A DNA stretch of 64,000 nt from an uncultured Erythrobacter sp. GTDB lineage: Bacteria > Pseudomonadota > Alphaproteobacteria > Sphingomonadales > Sphingomonadaceae. A program made the translations under genes and the position numbers. Below, one piece after another: positions 9,980 through 19,742 of the stretch. The stretch's first letter is position 1. The number at the start of each line of letters is the position of its first letter. The stretch lies in assembly GCA_913061345.1 (NCBI GenBank), contig CAJXTZ010000003.1, positions 10,244 to 74,243 on the forward strand. The letters are read 5' to 3'. Under the pieces are notes generated by a model. The model did not search any database, was not told the DNA's origin, and saw only the letters and a program-made list of their open reading frames with translations.

Positions 9980-11904
9980 TATTCAGCGGCTTCCTGGTTC
10001 TGGCTGGCAAGGATGCCTGCCAGTTCCTCGACGGTATCACGCAGAGTGGTCAGCGGTTCGAGAGCACCTGCGAGCTGTGCCACACCATCGCCCAGTGCTT
10101 GGTCGATCTGACCAACCCGCTCGTTGAGGTTCGAAGCGTGGTTTCCGGCCGCATCGGAGATTTTGTCGATGGCGTCTCCAAGCGCACGGTCCACGTCCTC
10201 GAAACGGGCACGATATTCCGACCACGCCGACGAAGCGGCCGAAGCAGTGTCATTGAGAGCTGCCGCGAGCTGACGCATTTCATCGCGGGCGCTCTCCGAC
10301 GAATCTGCATTCTTCGAGACGATCGATTCCACCGACTTGACTGCCTCGGCGATCGAAACCGCCGACTGGCGAACCGGCGCAGTCGCAGCTTCGACATCAT
10401 TAGCGACCGTTCCGAAGGCTGTAGCAAGATCGTTCGAGCGAGCCGCCACTTGCTCGATTGCCCGCGTATGATCGCCAATCGCGCTTTGCGCGCTCGAAAG
10501 ATGATCTGCGGATGTCGATATGGCGTTGCCAGCATCTTTCATGCTGCCGACCAGCGGGGCTCCAGTCTTATTGAATCTCTCGACAAATTCCGAGAACGAC
10601 TTCTCCATCGCCTCTTGACCGATTCGGGCCGCATCATTCGCCGCCCGCGCCGAAGCTTCGCCCATCTGGCTTGCCGCCGACGCAAGGCCGGACTTCATGT
10701 CATCAAGCGTGTTGCCGAGATTGCTCAGCAATTCATCCATCCGCTGCCGCGCCAATTCACTTGCCTGCTCGTTTTCTTCACGCATGCGATCGGCCACGAC
10801 CCCAAAATTGCGATTAAGCTCCCCGAAAGCGGAGCGCATTTCTTCGGATGCCTGGCCGAAGCGTTTAACCGCCTCTTCTATCTGACGGTCGGCCTCGCCA
10901 GTCTGCTTTTCGAGGCGCTCCGACATGGCGGCCATGGAAGCAGTCATTGCTCCAATAGCGTCTGCCAGTCCGGCCATCTCTGCACCGGCGCCGGTAGCAA
11001 TTGCGTCGCGAACAGCTTCACCGCCCCCGCCGCTTATCTTGTCGATTCCCTGCTGAATCGATCCCAGATGCGTGATCATAGGCGCCATCTGCTTTTCTAA
11101 AGCTCCGTCAAGCGCCGCAGCTAGCTGCTCGGAGAACGTGCGAAGCGCCGGGGTTTGCTCTTTGAGCTGCTCAAGTTGATCGCTCGCAATCCGCTGGGGA
11201 GGTAAATAGGCCATGCCATGCTCGAGCTTGTCGCACAGCATCGAGAGACCATCATTGATCCGCTTGCCGAACCGGTAGTCGTATGACCGCAAGACGATCG
11301 AGGCCACGATGCCGCCGACCGAAGCCCAGAATTTGGCTCCGGCGACTTTCATGAGACTGTTAAGCTTGTCCTGCATTGCGGCAGTGTCGCCGCTGAAATC
11401 GAGGGTGGAGAGCGCAGCGATGATGCCAAGGAAAGTGATCAGCAGTCCAATGGCGATAAAGATGTTCGCAAACCAGTTCAGCCCGCGATGACGGTCGCCG
11501 AGGTTGACGAAGAAGTGTTCAGGTCGGGCAGAGTTCTGAAGAACCTCGGCCGACGGATCGACGATAGTCTCGCGGTATTCTTCCCAGGTTCTGCGAAGGG
11601 GAAGCGCCTCGGAATTTTCTGCCTCCATCATTTGTGCATCGATGTCATTGAAGCGGCGCGCGAATTGGAGCCGTGCTTCATCGACATCGGCCGTGCTGCC
11701 GCCGGTTATCTCATCAAGCAGCCGAACGCGGGCGTCGATCGCGACCGCAAGTGGCGTGTGGTATTCGCGCCTGTAGCGATACGCGATCGCAAATGCGGTT
11801 CCGATCAGCACAATTGCGAGAAACGCCGCCATCGCATCGCCGATGAGCGGAATTTCTGTGAAAAAGTATATAAGCCCGTGCCCGAGCCATTCGGTAATTT
11901 CCAC
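9979..11904 (-). CDS. zorA: ZorA: MotA/TolQ/ExbB-like motor subunit with long coiled-coil tail
   Basis: The 641-residue protein has an N-terminal helix (about residues 18-40), then two more (FANIFIAIGLLITFLGIIAA and ASVGGIVASIVL, about 146-200), as in MotA/TolQ proton channels. From about residue 250 on it is almost entirely Ala/Glu/Ser-rich heptad sequence, the long cytoplasmic tail of ZorA that is thought to relay the signal to ZorC and ZorD. The start is a GTG at 11904-11902 with a strong AGGGGGT Shine-Dalgarno. It is the first gene of the zorABCD operon. Confidence 0.93.
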   Translation of the reverse strand: MEITEWLGHGLIYFFTEIPLIGDAMAAFLAIVLIGTAFAIAYRYRREYHTPLAVAIDARVRLLDEITGGSTADVDEARLQFARRFNDIDAQMMEAENSEALPLRRTWEEYRETIVDPSAEVLQNSARPEHFFVNLGDRHRGLNWFANIFIAIGLLITFLGIIAALSTLDFSGDTAAMQDKLNSLMKVAGAKFWASVGGIVASIVLRSYDYRFGKRINDGLSMLCDKLEHGMAYLPPQRIASDQLEQLKEQTPALRTFSEQLAAALDGALEKQMAPMITHLGSIQQGIDKISGGGGEAVRDAIATGAGAEMAGLADAIGAMTASMAAMSERLEKQTGEADRQIEEAVKRFGQASEEMRSAFGELNRNFGVVADRMREENEQASELARQRMDELLSNLGNTLDDMKSGLASAASQMGEASARAANDAARIGQEAMEKSFSEFVERFNKTGAPLVGSMKDAGNAISTSADHLSSAQSAIGDHTRAIEQVAARSNDLATAFGTVANDVEAATAPVRQSAVSIAEAVKSVESIVSKNADSSESARDEMRQLAAALNDTASAASSAWSEYRARFEDVDRALGDAIDKISDAAGNHASNLNERVGQIDQALGDGVAQLAGALEPLTTLRDTVEELAGILASQNQEAAE

Positions 11905-12081
11905 GCAGACCCCCTAAAGCCCTATTCCTGTTGGGCTCCTGCGTTCCATTGCGGAAGCAGAACTGACTTGCTGACAACAAGAGATAGAGGAACCCATTCC
12001 GCGACCTACGGTATCGAGCCGTGATGCCCACGCCAAGAGAAGTTCCGCTTAAACCATGAGAAATTCGTGATTATCAGAACA

Positions 12082-12264
12082 CTATTGGAGAGGGCCTACC
12101 GATTTGAGATAATTCTCAACCTTCTCGATAGTCCTCCTGCGCGGCCTGCGCCCTGCTCTCAAGTCAAGCACGAAGCGGGGATCTCCCACCGCTCGCCGGC
12201 CAAAGCGCGTCGCCGACATGTGCGATTCCTTTAGATGACGCTCTATCCTATCCAACAATTTCAT
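12082..12264 (-). CDS. Small helix-turn-helix-like protein, 60 aa
   Basis: A 60-residue basic protein (LLDRIERHL at the start, ATRFGRRAVGDPRFVLDL in the middle, TIEKVENYL at the end). The spacing of helices resembles compact XRE-like DNA-binding proteins common in Alphaproteobacteria. It has a good GAGGAAGG ribosome site before the ATG. It lies 177 bases upstream of zorA on the same strand and divergent from the S24 repressor, so it could be a local regulator of the defence operon. No database family is claimed. Confidence 0.7.
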   Translation of the reverse strand: MKLLDRIERHLKESHMSATRFGRRAVGDPRFVLDLRAGRRPRRRTIEKVENYLKSVGPLQ

Positions 12265-12376
12265 GGCCTTCCTCGACTCACTGAACTCTTGCGTTCTTGT
12301 TTCGTTCTTAGTAGGAAGGTTCCGGCGAGTCTAGGAGATTTCCTTTTCCCCCAAGACCGTCAGAAGGAACCAGGCA

Positions 12377-13012
12377 ATGGAACATGTCAGAGAGGAGCTC
12401 GATCGGCTGATCCAGCAGCGACGGCTCGGATATTCCTCGATTTCGCGGTTGATCGGACGCAATTCGTCCTACATCCAGCAATTCATAAAACGCGGATCCC
12501 CGCGCAAACTGGATGATGGTGACCGGCGCACACTCGCCAGCTTTTTCGGGGTCGACGAGCAGGTCCTGGGCGGCCCACCCACCCCGATGCGCGACGGGTT
12601 GGTCGAAATTCCGGTACTCAATGTCGATGCATCGGCAGGTTTCGGAGCGATTGCCGAGAGTGAGAGCGCGCATACCCGTTTCGGGTTCGACGAACGCTGG
12701 CTCGCCGGGCTGACCCGGGCGAAGAGCGCCAGTCTCTCGATCATCCATGTTCGGGGCGATTCCATGGAACCGACGCTCAGCGATGATGACGAAGTGCTGG
12801 TCGATGCGTCGGACGAGGGCTCACGGCTGCGGGATGGCATTTACGTGCTGCGCGCTGACGATGCGCTGGTGGTCAAGCGCGTGACCCTCAAGCCTGGCGG
12901 TCGCAAGATCACCATCAGCAGCGACAATTCGGCCTATCCTAGCTGGGACGATGTCGACAGGTCCGAGATTCAGATCGTGGGGCGGGTCATCTGGTTTGGA
13001 CGCGCGGTCTAA
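12377..13012 (+). CDS. S24-family (LexA/CI-like) transcriptional repressor
   Basis: The 211-residue protein has an N-terminal DNA-binding part (about 1-65; SSISRLIGRNSSYIQQFI) and a C-terminal S24 peptidase domain. The catalytic Ser is in HVRGDSMEPTL (about 133) and the Lys in ALVVKRV (about 175). Such repressors cleave themselves in response to RecA filaments or DNA damage and commonly control excision or defence genes in mobile elements. It is divergent from the 60-aa HTH gene across a 112-base spacer where operators would be expected, and convergent with the HNH gene. The self-cleavage site was not pinned down. Confidence 0.9.
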   Translation: MEHVREELDRLIQQRRLGYSSISRLIGRNSSYIQQFIKRGSPRKLDDGDRRTLASFFGVDEQVLGGPPTPMRDGLVEIPVLNVDASAGFGAIAESESAHTRFGFDERWLAGLTRAKSASLSIIHVRGDSMEPTLSDDDEVLVDASDEGSRLRDGIYVLRADDALVVKRVTLKPGGRKITISSDNSAYPSWDDVDRSEIQIVGRVIWFGRAV

Positions 13013-13023
13013 TCCCTGGCCGG

Positions 13024-13998
13024 TCAGAAACCGGCAAAGCGCGCGCGATGCTTCGCCACAAAATCGGGGCGGGGATGATCCCGTGGATCGGCCGGCAGTC
13101 TGATCCGCTTTCCTGAAGGTGGAAACAGCGTCAACAGTTCGGACGGCACCTTGTTGTGCGATACGAGCAGGCAGAGGTTATCGTCGAAACTGATAAGGTG
13201 GCGATCAAATAGCCAATGGGCTGTTGCTGAGAGCGCCACGCCGTTGGGCACCACATCGGGCCCGCCATTGGCGACAGACCAGATATGGGCCGCCTGTGCT
13301 TCCGCTTTTCCGCCGCCATTGATGATCCGCAAACCTGTAACGGCGCAAGTGCTCTCATAGGCGTCGAGCACCTGATTTCTGAAAGCGGCCGATCGGATCT
13401 TCTTGTTTACCAGAACCTGCTCGATCCGGCGTTCGCCGAATTCCTCGGCCAGCAGCCCAGCGGTGACATCGTCGATGTACCGCTCATCGAGCTCGAGTCT
13501 GATCCGATTCTCCGGGTCCAGCGTCTCGCTCAGCCCGTGATTGACGATGGCGACGAAATCGTCGCCATCTAGCGTTCTCACCGATTTGCCGCGCAGCGTC
13601 CTTCCGGCATCACCCGGACGTGCCATTTCGCGCAGAAAACGCTCGGCAAAGCGTCCGTCCTTGTCACGATAGGAAACCGCATCATCGAATGGCAAATAGT
13701 CTCTGACGCGCGCATAATAGTGGGTCGGATCGGCTTCGTCGGCATCGATCCGTTCAACGAAGGCTGTCGCAATATAGGCCATCCGGCCGCCGGAGACGCG
13801 GGTCTCGCGGTAGAGTATCCAATCGTTCTCAAGGCGCCTGGCTTCGGACAGATATTGCGACGGGAAATGGTACCGCTCGGTGATGAGGTCGTCGTAGCGC
13901 GAATTGCCGCTGATCTCGAACACACCCTTCACCGACAATACTCCGCATTTCTCATTTGAAAGCATCGTGCCTGGTAACAGTAAATCCGTCCAGGCCAT
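13024..13998 (-). CDS. HNH endonuclease domain protein
   Basis: 324 residues. The C-terminal third holds an HNH_2-type core: CAVTGLRI (about 217), AAHIWSVANGG (about 236) and ALSATAHWLFDRHLISF (about 255), the ordering of restriction-like HNH nucleases. The first 190 residues probably form a recognition domain of unknown fold. It starts 6 bases after the traI stop on the same strand, so it is probably co-transcribed with the conjugation genes. It could be a modification-dependent restriction enzyme or a homing-type nuclease; the sequence alone does not decide. Confidence 0.85.
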   Translation of the reverse strand: MAWTDLLLPGTMLSNEKCGVLSVKGVFEISGNSRYDDLITERYHFPSQYLSEARRLENDWILYRETRVSGGRMAYIATAFVERIDADEADPTHYYARVRDYLPFDDAVSYRDKDGRFAERFLREMARPGDAGRTLRGKSVRTLDGDDFVAIVNHGLSETLDPENRIRLELDERYIDDVTAGLLAEEFGERRIEQVLVNKKIRSAAFRNQVLDAYESTCAVTGLRIINGGGKAEAQAAHIWSVANGGPDVVPNGVALSATAHWLFDRHLISFDDNLCLLVSHNKVPSELLTLFPPSGKRIRLPADPRDHPRPDFVAKHRARFAGF

Positions 13999-14004
13999 CG
14001 GCCG

Positions 14005-16929
14005 TCAAATGCCGATTTCAAAGGGCTTTACTCTTTCCTTCACGAGCTCCGGTGTATCCTTGGCAGGCGAAGCGCTCTCATTGGCCTTGCCTTGCGCAAG
14101 TCCTTTGGCAGCCGCGATCTTGAGGCGCTGCGTCACCTCGAGAGCCGAAGACTTTTCTCCGCTGTTGGCCTTGATGGCCCGGCCGAGCTTCTCGGCACTG
14201 TCAGCGACCAGCGTAAGACCGTCGCGAAGCCTGGTGACGGTTACGAGGAAGGTTTGTCGGTTGGCGAGATTGCGCTCGCGGCTGTCCATCACTGCAATAC
14301 CCCGATCCGAAGTCAGTCCCTGCGCCATGTGTGCGTTCAGGGCGTAGGCCAGGTCGAGGTGCTTCAACATGGGGTCGAGGCGCGACAAGCGAAGTGCATT
14401 GCCTGCCGAGGTTTCGACTGTAACGCCCTTGGTATCCACCGCGACGATCCTGGCCTGGTCGGCATTGAAGAGAGCGCGCTTGTGATCATTGTCGGTCCAG
14501 CGGATCTTGTCGCCCTCAAAAACCTCCAGCGATTTAAGCTCGAAGAGCGAAAATCGGTCATCACTCGCACCTGGTCTCAGTCGCGAAGGGCTGAATCTAT
14601 GCTGCCGTCCCTTCCTGTCTTCGAGCATCACGCGCTTTTTTGCGTGGTCGATGGATTTCACAGTGTAATCGCCTTTGGAAAGCTTCTGGCTGCTGTCGCG
14701 CGAACGGACATTCAGAACCATGCCTGCCCGATATGTGCCTATGTACCGAAGCTCCTCCCGCGTGGCATTGACCCGGGAGTGAACGGTCAGTTTCGCGGCA
14801 CGCGATCCAAGCTCACCGTTCGCCTTCAGTCCCTGCTGCACCGCCTCATTGACCGCAGAGCGCAATACGCGTCCGGATGCATAGATCGAAGTCCTTTCGC
14901 GCTCCGCAGGACTGAGAGAAAGCCATTGTTCGGCGGCAACGATGGCGCTGTCGCCTTTGGCCTCAACTGTCGCTGGTTCGAGCGCCTTCAGGGCGTCGTC
15001 GATACGGCCTTCCTGAGCCGCTGCTTGGGCGCGCCGCAAGACCGGGTCGCGGCCGCGCAGGTTGACCTCCATATTTGCCCGCTCGATGCCCGCCTGCTGC
15101 ACCAGTGCAAACGGCTTGCCGGCGTCGACCGCGCCAAGTTGCTGCCGGTCGCCAACGAGCACCAGCCTTTTGACTTCGGCGAGGTTTGCGAGGCGGATCA
15201 GCTTTGCCTTGTCGTCATTAGAGACCATCGAGGCTTCATCGAGGACAAGGATATGGTCACCGAGTGCGCTCTTCGCCTCGCGGACCAAGGCTGTGTTGCC
15301 AGGCTCTTTCAACAGGCGGCCCCATTGCGACAGGAAGCGGGCTATGGTCATCGAACGGATGCCAGTATCGCGTTCGAGCATCTGGACAAGCGTGTTCTGC
15401 ACGGCGAGGCCCAGCACTTGCTTGCCTTCCTCGCGTAGAAGCTGTGCAACCGGCTTCATCACGCTGCTCTTCCCGGCACCTGCAACGCCCTGGATCGCGA
15501 CGATCCGGTCGCGCGATGAGAGCACAAGGCTGGCCGCCTCTTCCTGACCCGGATTGAGCGTGATTCCGTGATTGATCGCTGACACCGCCTGAACGCGCGA
15601 ACCGGCGTCCTCGCGTTCGAGGATTGGCGCTACAGCGCTGCGCCCCTGGTCGACACCGGCAAGGATCACACCTTCAAGCTGCAAAGCCTCCTTGCTTGCA
15701 AGCCAGTCGGCATGCGCACCGGTCCCCCGCACCAGCGCGCCCGTTCGCACCAGTGCATTCACCTGCCTTTCGACCCGGTCCACTGTCGTTGGCAGCCCGA
15801 AATCCAGTGCTGCTTTGAGCAATCCGTCGCGTGGGAAAGCTGCCTCCCGCTGCGAGAGGTGTCGCACCGCGGAAGCAACAGCCTGCGCAGCCGCGATGGT
15901 AGGCGCATCTTGCTTGAGCACGTGGGCAGGGATCAGCGGGTCTGCCGGATCGCCTTTAATCCGCCGCGCAAACTCTCTCAGTTTTGTCATCCCACGCTGA
16001 ATGAAGCTGCCCTGTTTTGAGCTGGTGTTGGCGGCTGCGGCGGCACGCATGTGAGATGCTGCGATCATGGCTTGCAGATCGAGCCCGACCTCTCCTGCGC
16101 TTTGCTGCCACTGCTCGAGGAGGCCTTCGCGGTCCCTCACAGGTGCCTTGCTTTTCCTTGTATCAAGCACGGCAATGTCACGCGCTTTCGGAGAATTCTC
16201 GCCAAGTTGCCGGACCGCGTTGAGGACCTCTTCGCGGCGCGAAGAGAACGCCATGACCTGCTCGCGTGTGATAGCTGCGACTTCAAAATTTCCGTGCTTG
16301 CCCGCGGGACCAGCGGCATATCCCATTGTCTCGACCGCCATGCGAAAGCGGGCCATGGTCATCGAGTTAAGGAGAGTGTTGAAAGACCAAAGTTTGTCGT
16401 TGCGCAGTGCCCGCCACTTGCCGTCGGGCCCTTGCGTAGCGTTGGCGACAACCGCGTGGAAATGCAGATTGGGTTCCTGGTTGCGATTGGTATCGTGCTG
16501 GAAGAGACCAATTGTGAGGTTGTCAGTCGGGACCTTTCCGTAACCTTCCTTACTGCCCATCCGGGTCTGCGCCGCGTTTGTTTCGGCCCAACGCAACGTC
16601 TCGGTCACTGCCTCGCGATATGCTTCGATTATCCGCTTATCGCCGCCAACGAGCGCGAGGAGCGACCAGCTCTTAGGAAGAGAAAAAGTCAGGTCGGTAC
16701 CGGGCCTGTGGGACTGCCCGGCGTTGCCGACCTGGATGCTGCCGGGCAGTTCTCCGCGCAGTAGAGCATCGAACTGTTCGGTACTGACGCGGCCGCTAAG
16801 ACCGAGCCGTTCCGCACCTTTGCCGACCCAGGTTCCGGAGCGATCGGCATCTACACCGGTGTAGTAATTGTCGGCGGCAAAATAGCTTGCTGCAGCCGAG
16901 GGGGAGCGCACATTGGCAACGGAAAGCAT
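14005..16929 (-). CDS. traI: MobF-family conjugative relaxase/helicase TraI (TrwC-like)
   Basis: The 974-residue protein begins with the TrwC/TraI relaxase domain: N-terminal ASYFAADNYYTG with the Tyr pair, DLTFSLPKSWS, and the metal-binding NLHFHAVVAN near residue 155. A RecD2-like helicase follows with GVAGAGKSS as Walker A (about 482), LVLDEASMVSN as Walker B (about 560) and LVGDRQQLGAVDAG. Its C-terminus has LAYALNAHMAQGLTSDRG, a motif VI-like signature. It nicks at oriT, stays attached to the T-strand 5' end and unwinds it. It lies 58 bases downstream of traD. Confidence 0.95.
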   Translation of the reverse strand: MLSVANVRSPSAAASYFAADNYYTGVDADRSGTWVGKGAERLGLSGRVSTEQFDALLRGELPGSIQVGNAGQSHRPGTDLTFSLPKSWSLLALVGGDKRIIEAYREAVTETLRWAETNAAQTRMGSKEGYGKVPTDNLTIGLFQHDTNRNQEPNLHFHAVVANATQGPDGKWRALRNDKLWSFNTLLNSMTMARFRMAVETMGYAAGPAGKHGNFEVAAITREQVMAFSSRREEVLNAVRQLGENSPKARDIAVLDTRKSKAPVRDREGLLEQWQQSAGEVGLDLQAMIAASHMRAAAAANTSSKQGSFIQRGMTKLREFARRIKGDPADPLIPAHVLKQDAPTIAAAQAVASAVRHLSQREAAFPRDGLLKAALDFGLPTTVDRVERQVNALVRTGALVRGTGAHADWLASKEALQLEGVILAGVDQGRSAVAPILEREDAGSRVQAVSAINHGITLNPGQEEAASLVLSSRDRIVAIQGVAGAGKSSVMKPVAQLLREEGKQVLGLAVQNTLVQMLERDTGIRSMTIARFLSQWGRLLKEPGNTALVREAKSALGDHILVLDEASMVSNDDKAKLIRLANLAEVKRLVLVGDRQQLGAVDAGKPFALVQQAGIERANMEVNLRGRDPVLRRAQAAAQEGRIDDALKALEPATVEAKGDSAIVAAEQWLSLSPAERERTSIYASGRVLRSAVNEAVQQGLKANGELGSRAAKLTVHSRVNATREELRYIGTYRAGMVLNVRSRDSSQKLSKGDYTVKSIDHAKKRVMLEDRKGRQHRFSPSRLRPGASDDRFSLFELKSLEVFEGDKIRWTDNDHKRALFNADQARIVAVDTKGVTVETSAGNALRLSRLDPMLKHLDLAYALNAHMAQGLTSDRGIAVMDSRERNLANRQTFLVTVTRLRDGLTLVADSAEKLGRAIKANSGEKSSALEVTQRLKIAAAKGLAQGKANESASPAKDTPELVKERVKPFEIGI

Positions 16930-16987
16930 CGTGTCTGTTCCTCGTCACGGCTCCCCTTAAGCCGGCAATCCCTCCTCTCTTTGCACT

Positions 16988-19303
16988 TCACATGTCGGGC
17001 TCGAACTCTCCGAAATCCTTCGCAGGTGGATCACTTACGGCGCCTTCACGCAGGTCCTTTTCAGCGGGCTTGATAGGCTTGGGTCCACTCTCCGGAGATC
17101 TGCTCTGGGACGAGGGATCGGCCTTGTTTTGGTAATCCCCGCCATCAATGCTGGCTTCGCGCTTGTCCTGCGCGATAGTCGAGACCGCGGCATCCTCGCC
17201 CGTTTGCACGGCAGAGGGCGGCAGGGTCGGTGACGTGCCAACGACAGCATCGGCGCTGGCTTCAGGTTTGGCCTCACCGGACTGTCTCCACGCCTCCAAC
17301 TGCTCACGAGAGTCGATTTCCGGACGATCCCGCGCCTCACAAACGGGCCTATCTGGTCTCGGCAGCTTCAGCTTGAGTTGCTTTGGATCGACAGGCTTGC
17401 CAGCGCCGTCATCGTTGGAGGCAGGATGCTCACCGTCCGTTTTAGGGCTGGGCTTTCGATTGGTCGCTGAAGCGTTGGCTGGGGCCCTTCCACTCTTAGC
17501 GGGCGATATCTCGCGAGGGATGAAACCCTCAGCGATCCGGTCGCGCGAGCGGGGTATGAGCGATACCGGCGCGGCAGGGAAACCATCGGGAAACTTGATG
17601 TAGGCCGACAGCCGCGGAAGGTTCATGAACTGGTCTGGCAGGAGCAAGGGTTCAACCTGCCGTCTGGGCGTCAGGCTGACCGCGTCGCGGGCATTGTTAT
17701 ACCCGTAGCTATAGCCCTCTTCCATGTCCCGCACCTGCCGGTGACCGATGAAATCGGAGCACCATGTCGCTGTCTCACGGTCAGCTGTCGCCAGGATAAG
17801 TTTGGTCCGTGCGAGCGAGGACAACGTCATGGCCATGTTCTCGCCGTAAACTTCCTTGAGCTTGGCATAAGCATGCACGCCGGTGACGATCGCCCCGCCA
17901 AAATTGCGCGCGGTCTGCAGGCCTTTCTCGAGTGCGGGCAAGCGGTGGAGAGCACCGAGCTCGTCGATCAGGAACCACATTCTCAGGTCCTGCGTGCGAT
18001 CGAGGGTCATCAGCGTGTTCATCGCCGTATCGAGCCACAGCGTGAGCAGTTGCGAGGAAATGCTCATGTCGACATAGCGCGCCGAGAGGAACAGGATCGA
18101 GCCCGTCTCGCAATCGCCCTTAACCCAGTCGCGGACCGAAAAGTGCGGCCCCTCCGAGGGCAAAAGCTTGAGTACTTTGGCATTGGCATTGAACACCGCG
18201 CGGATCGATTCCGCCATGCGGGCAGCCTCCGGAGCGGTCAGCGGATCGGCCATTGTCCCGCGCATCAGCTTGTGCACCTCGGACAGGTCCGCCGTCATCA
18301 ATTTCTGCGCCAACGCCTCATTGGTCGCTGTTCCTTTACGGGAGAGATGGAGGCACATCTCGACAAACAACATGCGCGCTGCAAGCACCCAGAACTGTTC
18401 CGATCCGCCGCCATCATGAGGAACGAGCGCTTCGGCTGCGGCATGGAACTCGGCTTCGCTCGAGCAGTCGTTGAACACGCTCCATAAGGGGCAGCGCGCA
18501 TCGATTGGATTGAGAATGATGTCGCGCGCGGAATCATAATAAGTCTCGATAAAGGCACCGGTCAGATCGAAGATGACCGCGCGGTGGCCGCGTTGGCGGG
18601 CCTCAGTCACGAGCTCGGTAAGCGCTAAAGTCTTGCCGGTTCCGGTCGTGCCGATGAGCATTGTGTGGCTCTGCTCGAGCCGCCATGGCCAGCGCACTCC
18701 AGCAAGGTGCGCGGGTTCGTAATGGCCGGCCTCAGTAAGGGCTGACGAGCTTGCCAGCCGCCACTTCCAGCCGAACTTTCGGCTGAGCTCTTCAGCGCGA
18801 TACTTGCCGTTATAGCGCTCGATTTCGTCCTCAAGCTCATCGAGCGAAACAAGCATGGCACCGCGCTCGTGCTTGCGCTCTTTGGCGCGTCCTCCGAAGC
18901 GTTCAGCGAACCACCAGAAGAACACAAAAGCCGGACTGAGAAGGACAGCCGACGTGAGCAAGCCTTGCTTCGCCGCGGTACGGAATGCATCGATCGTATC
19001 GCGCATCGGCGGGAAATCGCGTACCACCGCGAAGGGCAGACCGACCTTATCTCCGTCGGCCAGCGTGAGGTTGACGAGCTTGGCTGGATCGAACTCCATG
19101 AAAGCGTAAAGGCTGGCATAGACATGCATCCAGACCAGGTAGAACTGGTGATCGGTCAGGGTCGTTCGCACCTCCCAGTAACAGGTACCTAGAACCACAA
19201 GTGCGGTGACGATCACAGGACCCTTCAAGCCCGCTGCAAACATGAAGGCAAAGTGGCCGAGCAGCTGGCTTCCGCGAGTGAAGTTAAGGAGGTTATGCTT
19301 CAT
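16988..19303 (-). CDS. traD: Type IV coupling protein TraD (VirD4/TrwB-like)
   Basis: 771 residues. N-terminal membrane helices lie at about 10-45 and 125-145, then a VirD4-type ATPase: Walker A LIGTTGTGKTLALTELV (about 220) and Walker B WFLIDELGALHRL (about 440). The C-terminal 200 residues are a low-complexity Pro/Ser/Lys-rich tail, as in TraD proteins that dock relaxosomes. It recruits the TraI-DNA complex to the secretion channel. It overlaps the upstream ribbon-helix-helix gene by 11 bases. Confidence 0.93.
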   Translation of the reverse strand: MKHNLLNFTRGSQLLGHFAFMFAAGLKGPVIVTALVVLGTCYWEVRTTLTDHQFYLVWMHVYASLYAFMEFDPAKLVNLTLADGDKVGLPFAVVRDFPPMRDTIDAFRTAAKQGLLTSAVLLSPAFVFFWWFAERFGGRAKERKHERGAMLVSLDELEDEIERYNGKYRAEELSRKFGWKWRLASSSALTEAGHYEPAHLAGVRWPWRLEQSHTMLIGTTGTGKTLALTELVTEARQRGHRAVIFDLTGAFIETYYDSARDIILNPIDARCPLWSVFNDCSSEAEFHAAAEALVPHDGGGSEQFWVLAARMLFVEMCLHLSRKGTATNEALAQKLMTADLSEVHKLMRGTMADPLTAPEAARMAESIRAVFNANAKVLKLLPSEGPHFSVRDWVKGDCETGSILFLSARYVDMSISSQLLTLWLDTAMNTLMTLDRTQDLRMWFLIDELGALHRLPALEKGLQTARNFGGAIVTGVHAYAKLKEVYGENMAMTLSSLARTKLILATADRETATWCSDFIGHRQVRDMEEGYSYGYNNARDAVSLTPRRQVEPLLLPDQFMNLPRLSAYIKFPDGFPAAPVSLIPRSRDRIAEGFIPREISPAKSGRAPANASATNRKPSPKTDGEHPASNDDGAGKPVDPKQLKLKLPRPDRPVCEARDRPEIDSREQLEAWRQSGEAKPEASADAVVGTSPTLPPSAVQTGEDAAVSTIAQDKREASIDGGDYQNKADPSSQSRSPESGPKPIKPAEKDLREGAVSDPPAKDFGEFEPDM

Positions 19304-19625
19304 GAGAGTTGCCTCCCATCTGCGTGCTCACCGCCAGGCCGAGCCGTTCAAGTCGGCGGCGATAAGCCTCGTGGGTCCGATCCCGTAGGCTCGCGTCCGG
19401 ATGGCCCGCTAGCAGGGCATCGAGCGCGACGGAAATGAAGACATTTTGCCGCGCCGGATCGAGCGCAACCGGCCTGTCCTTTGCTGCGTTGTCGCGATGC
19501 CAGGCCGCAACAATGAGGTCGCGAATGAAGACGCTTACGCTTTCGCCCTGGTCCGCAGCAGACTGGCGAACCCAGTTGCCTACGGGGAGCGATACGAATG
19601 TCTGAAGCCGATCTTGTCGGGTCAT
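19293..19625 (-). CDS. Ribbon-helix-helix relaxosome accessory protein (TrwA/TraM-like)
   Basis: 110 residues from the ATG at 19625, which has an AAGGA ribosome site; an upstream in-frame extension is less likely. The N-terminus (RLQTFVSLPVGNWVRQSAAD, then VSVFIRDLIVAAW) fits a ribbon-helix-helix DNA-binding fold. In MobF systems a protein in this place, upstream of the coupling-protein and relaxase genes and next to oriT, binds oriT and stimulates TraD and TraI. It overlaps traD by 11 bases. The role is inferred from position and fold. Confidence 0.75.
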   Translation of the reverse strand: MTRQDRLQTFVSLPVGNWVRQSAADQGESVSVFIRDLIVAAWHRDNAAKDRPVALDPARQNVFISVALDALLAGHPDASLRDRTHEAYRRRLERLGLAVSTQMGGNSHEA

Positions 19626-19742
19626 GAAACAGGTTCCTTGTCGGGCCGACGGAACCTGGCTCACCTTGCGGAAGGTGATGATGAGAATAAATCGTGAACA
19701 ACTCGCAGTCAATCGAAAGTTTAAGTAGTGATTACAATGCAC

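Noticed and set aside
14092..15438. A 448-codon plus-strand open frame
   Set aside because: It is antisense to the traI helicase region, has no ribosome site and no protein-like motif; long antisense frames are common in GC-rich genes.
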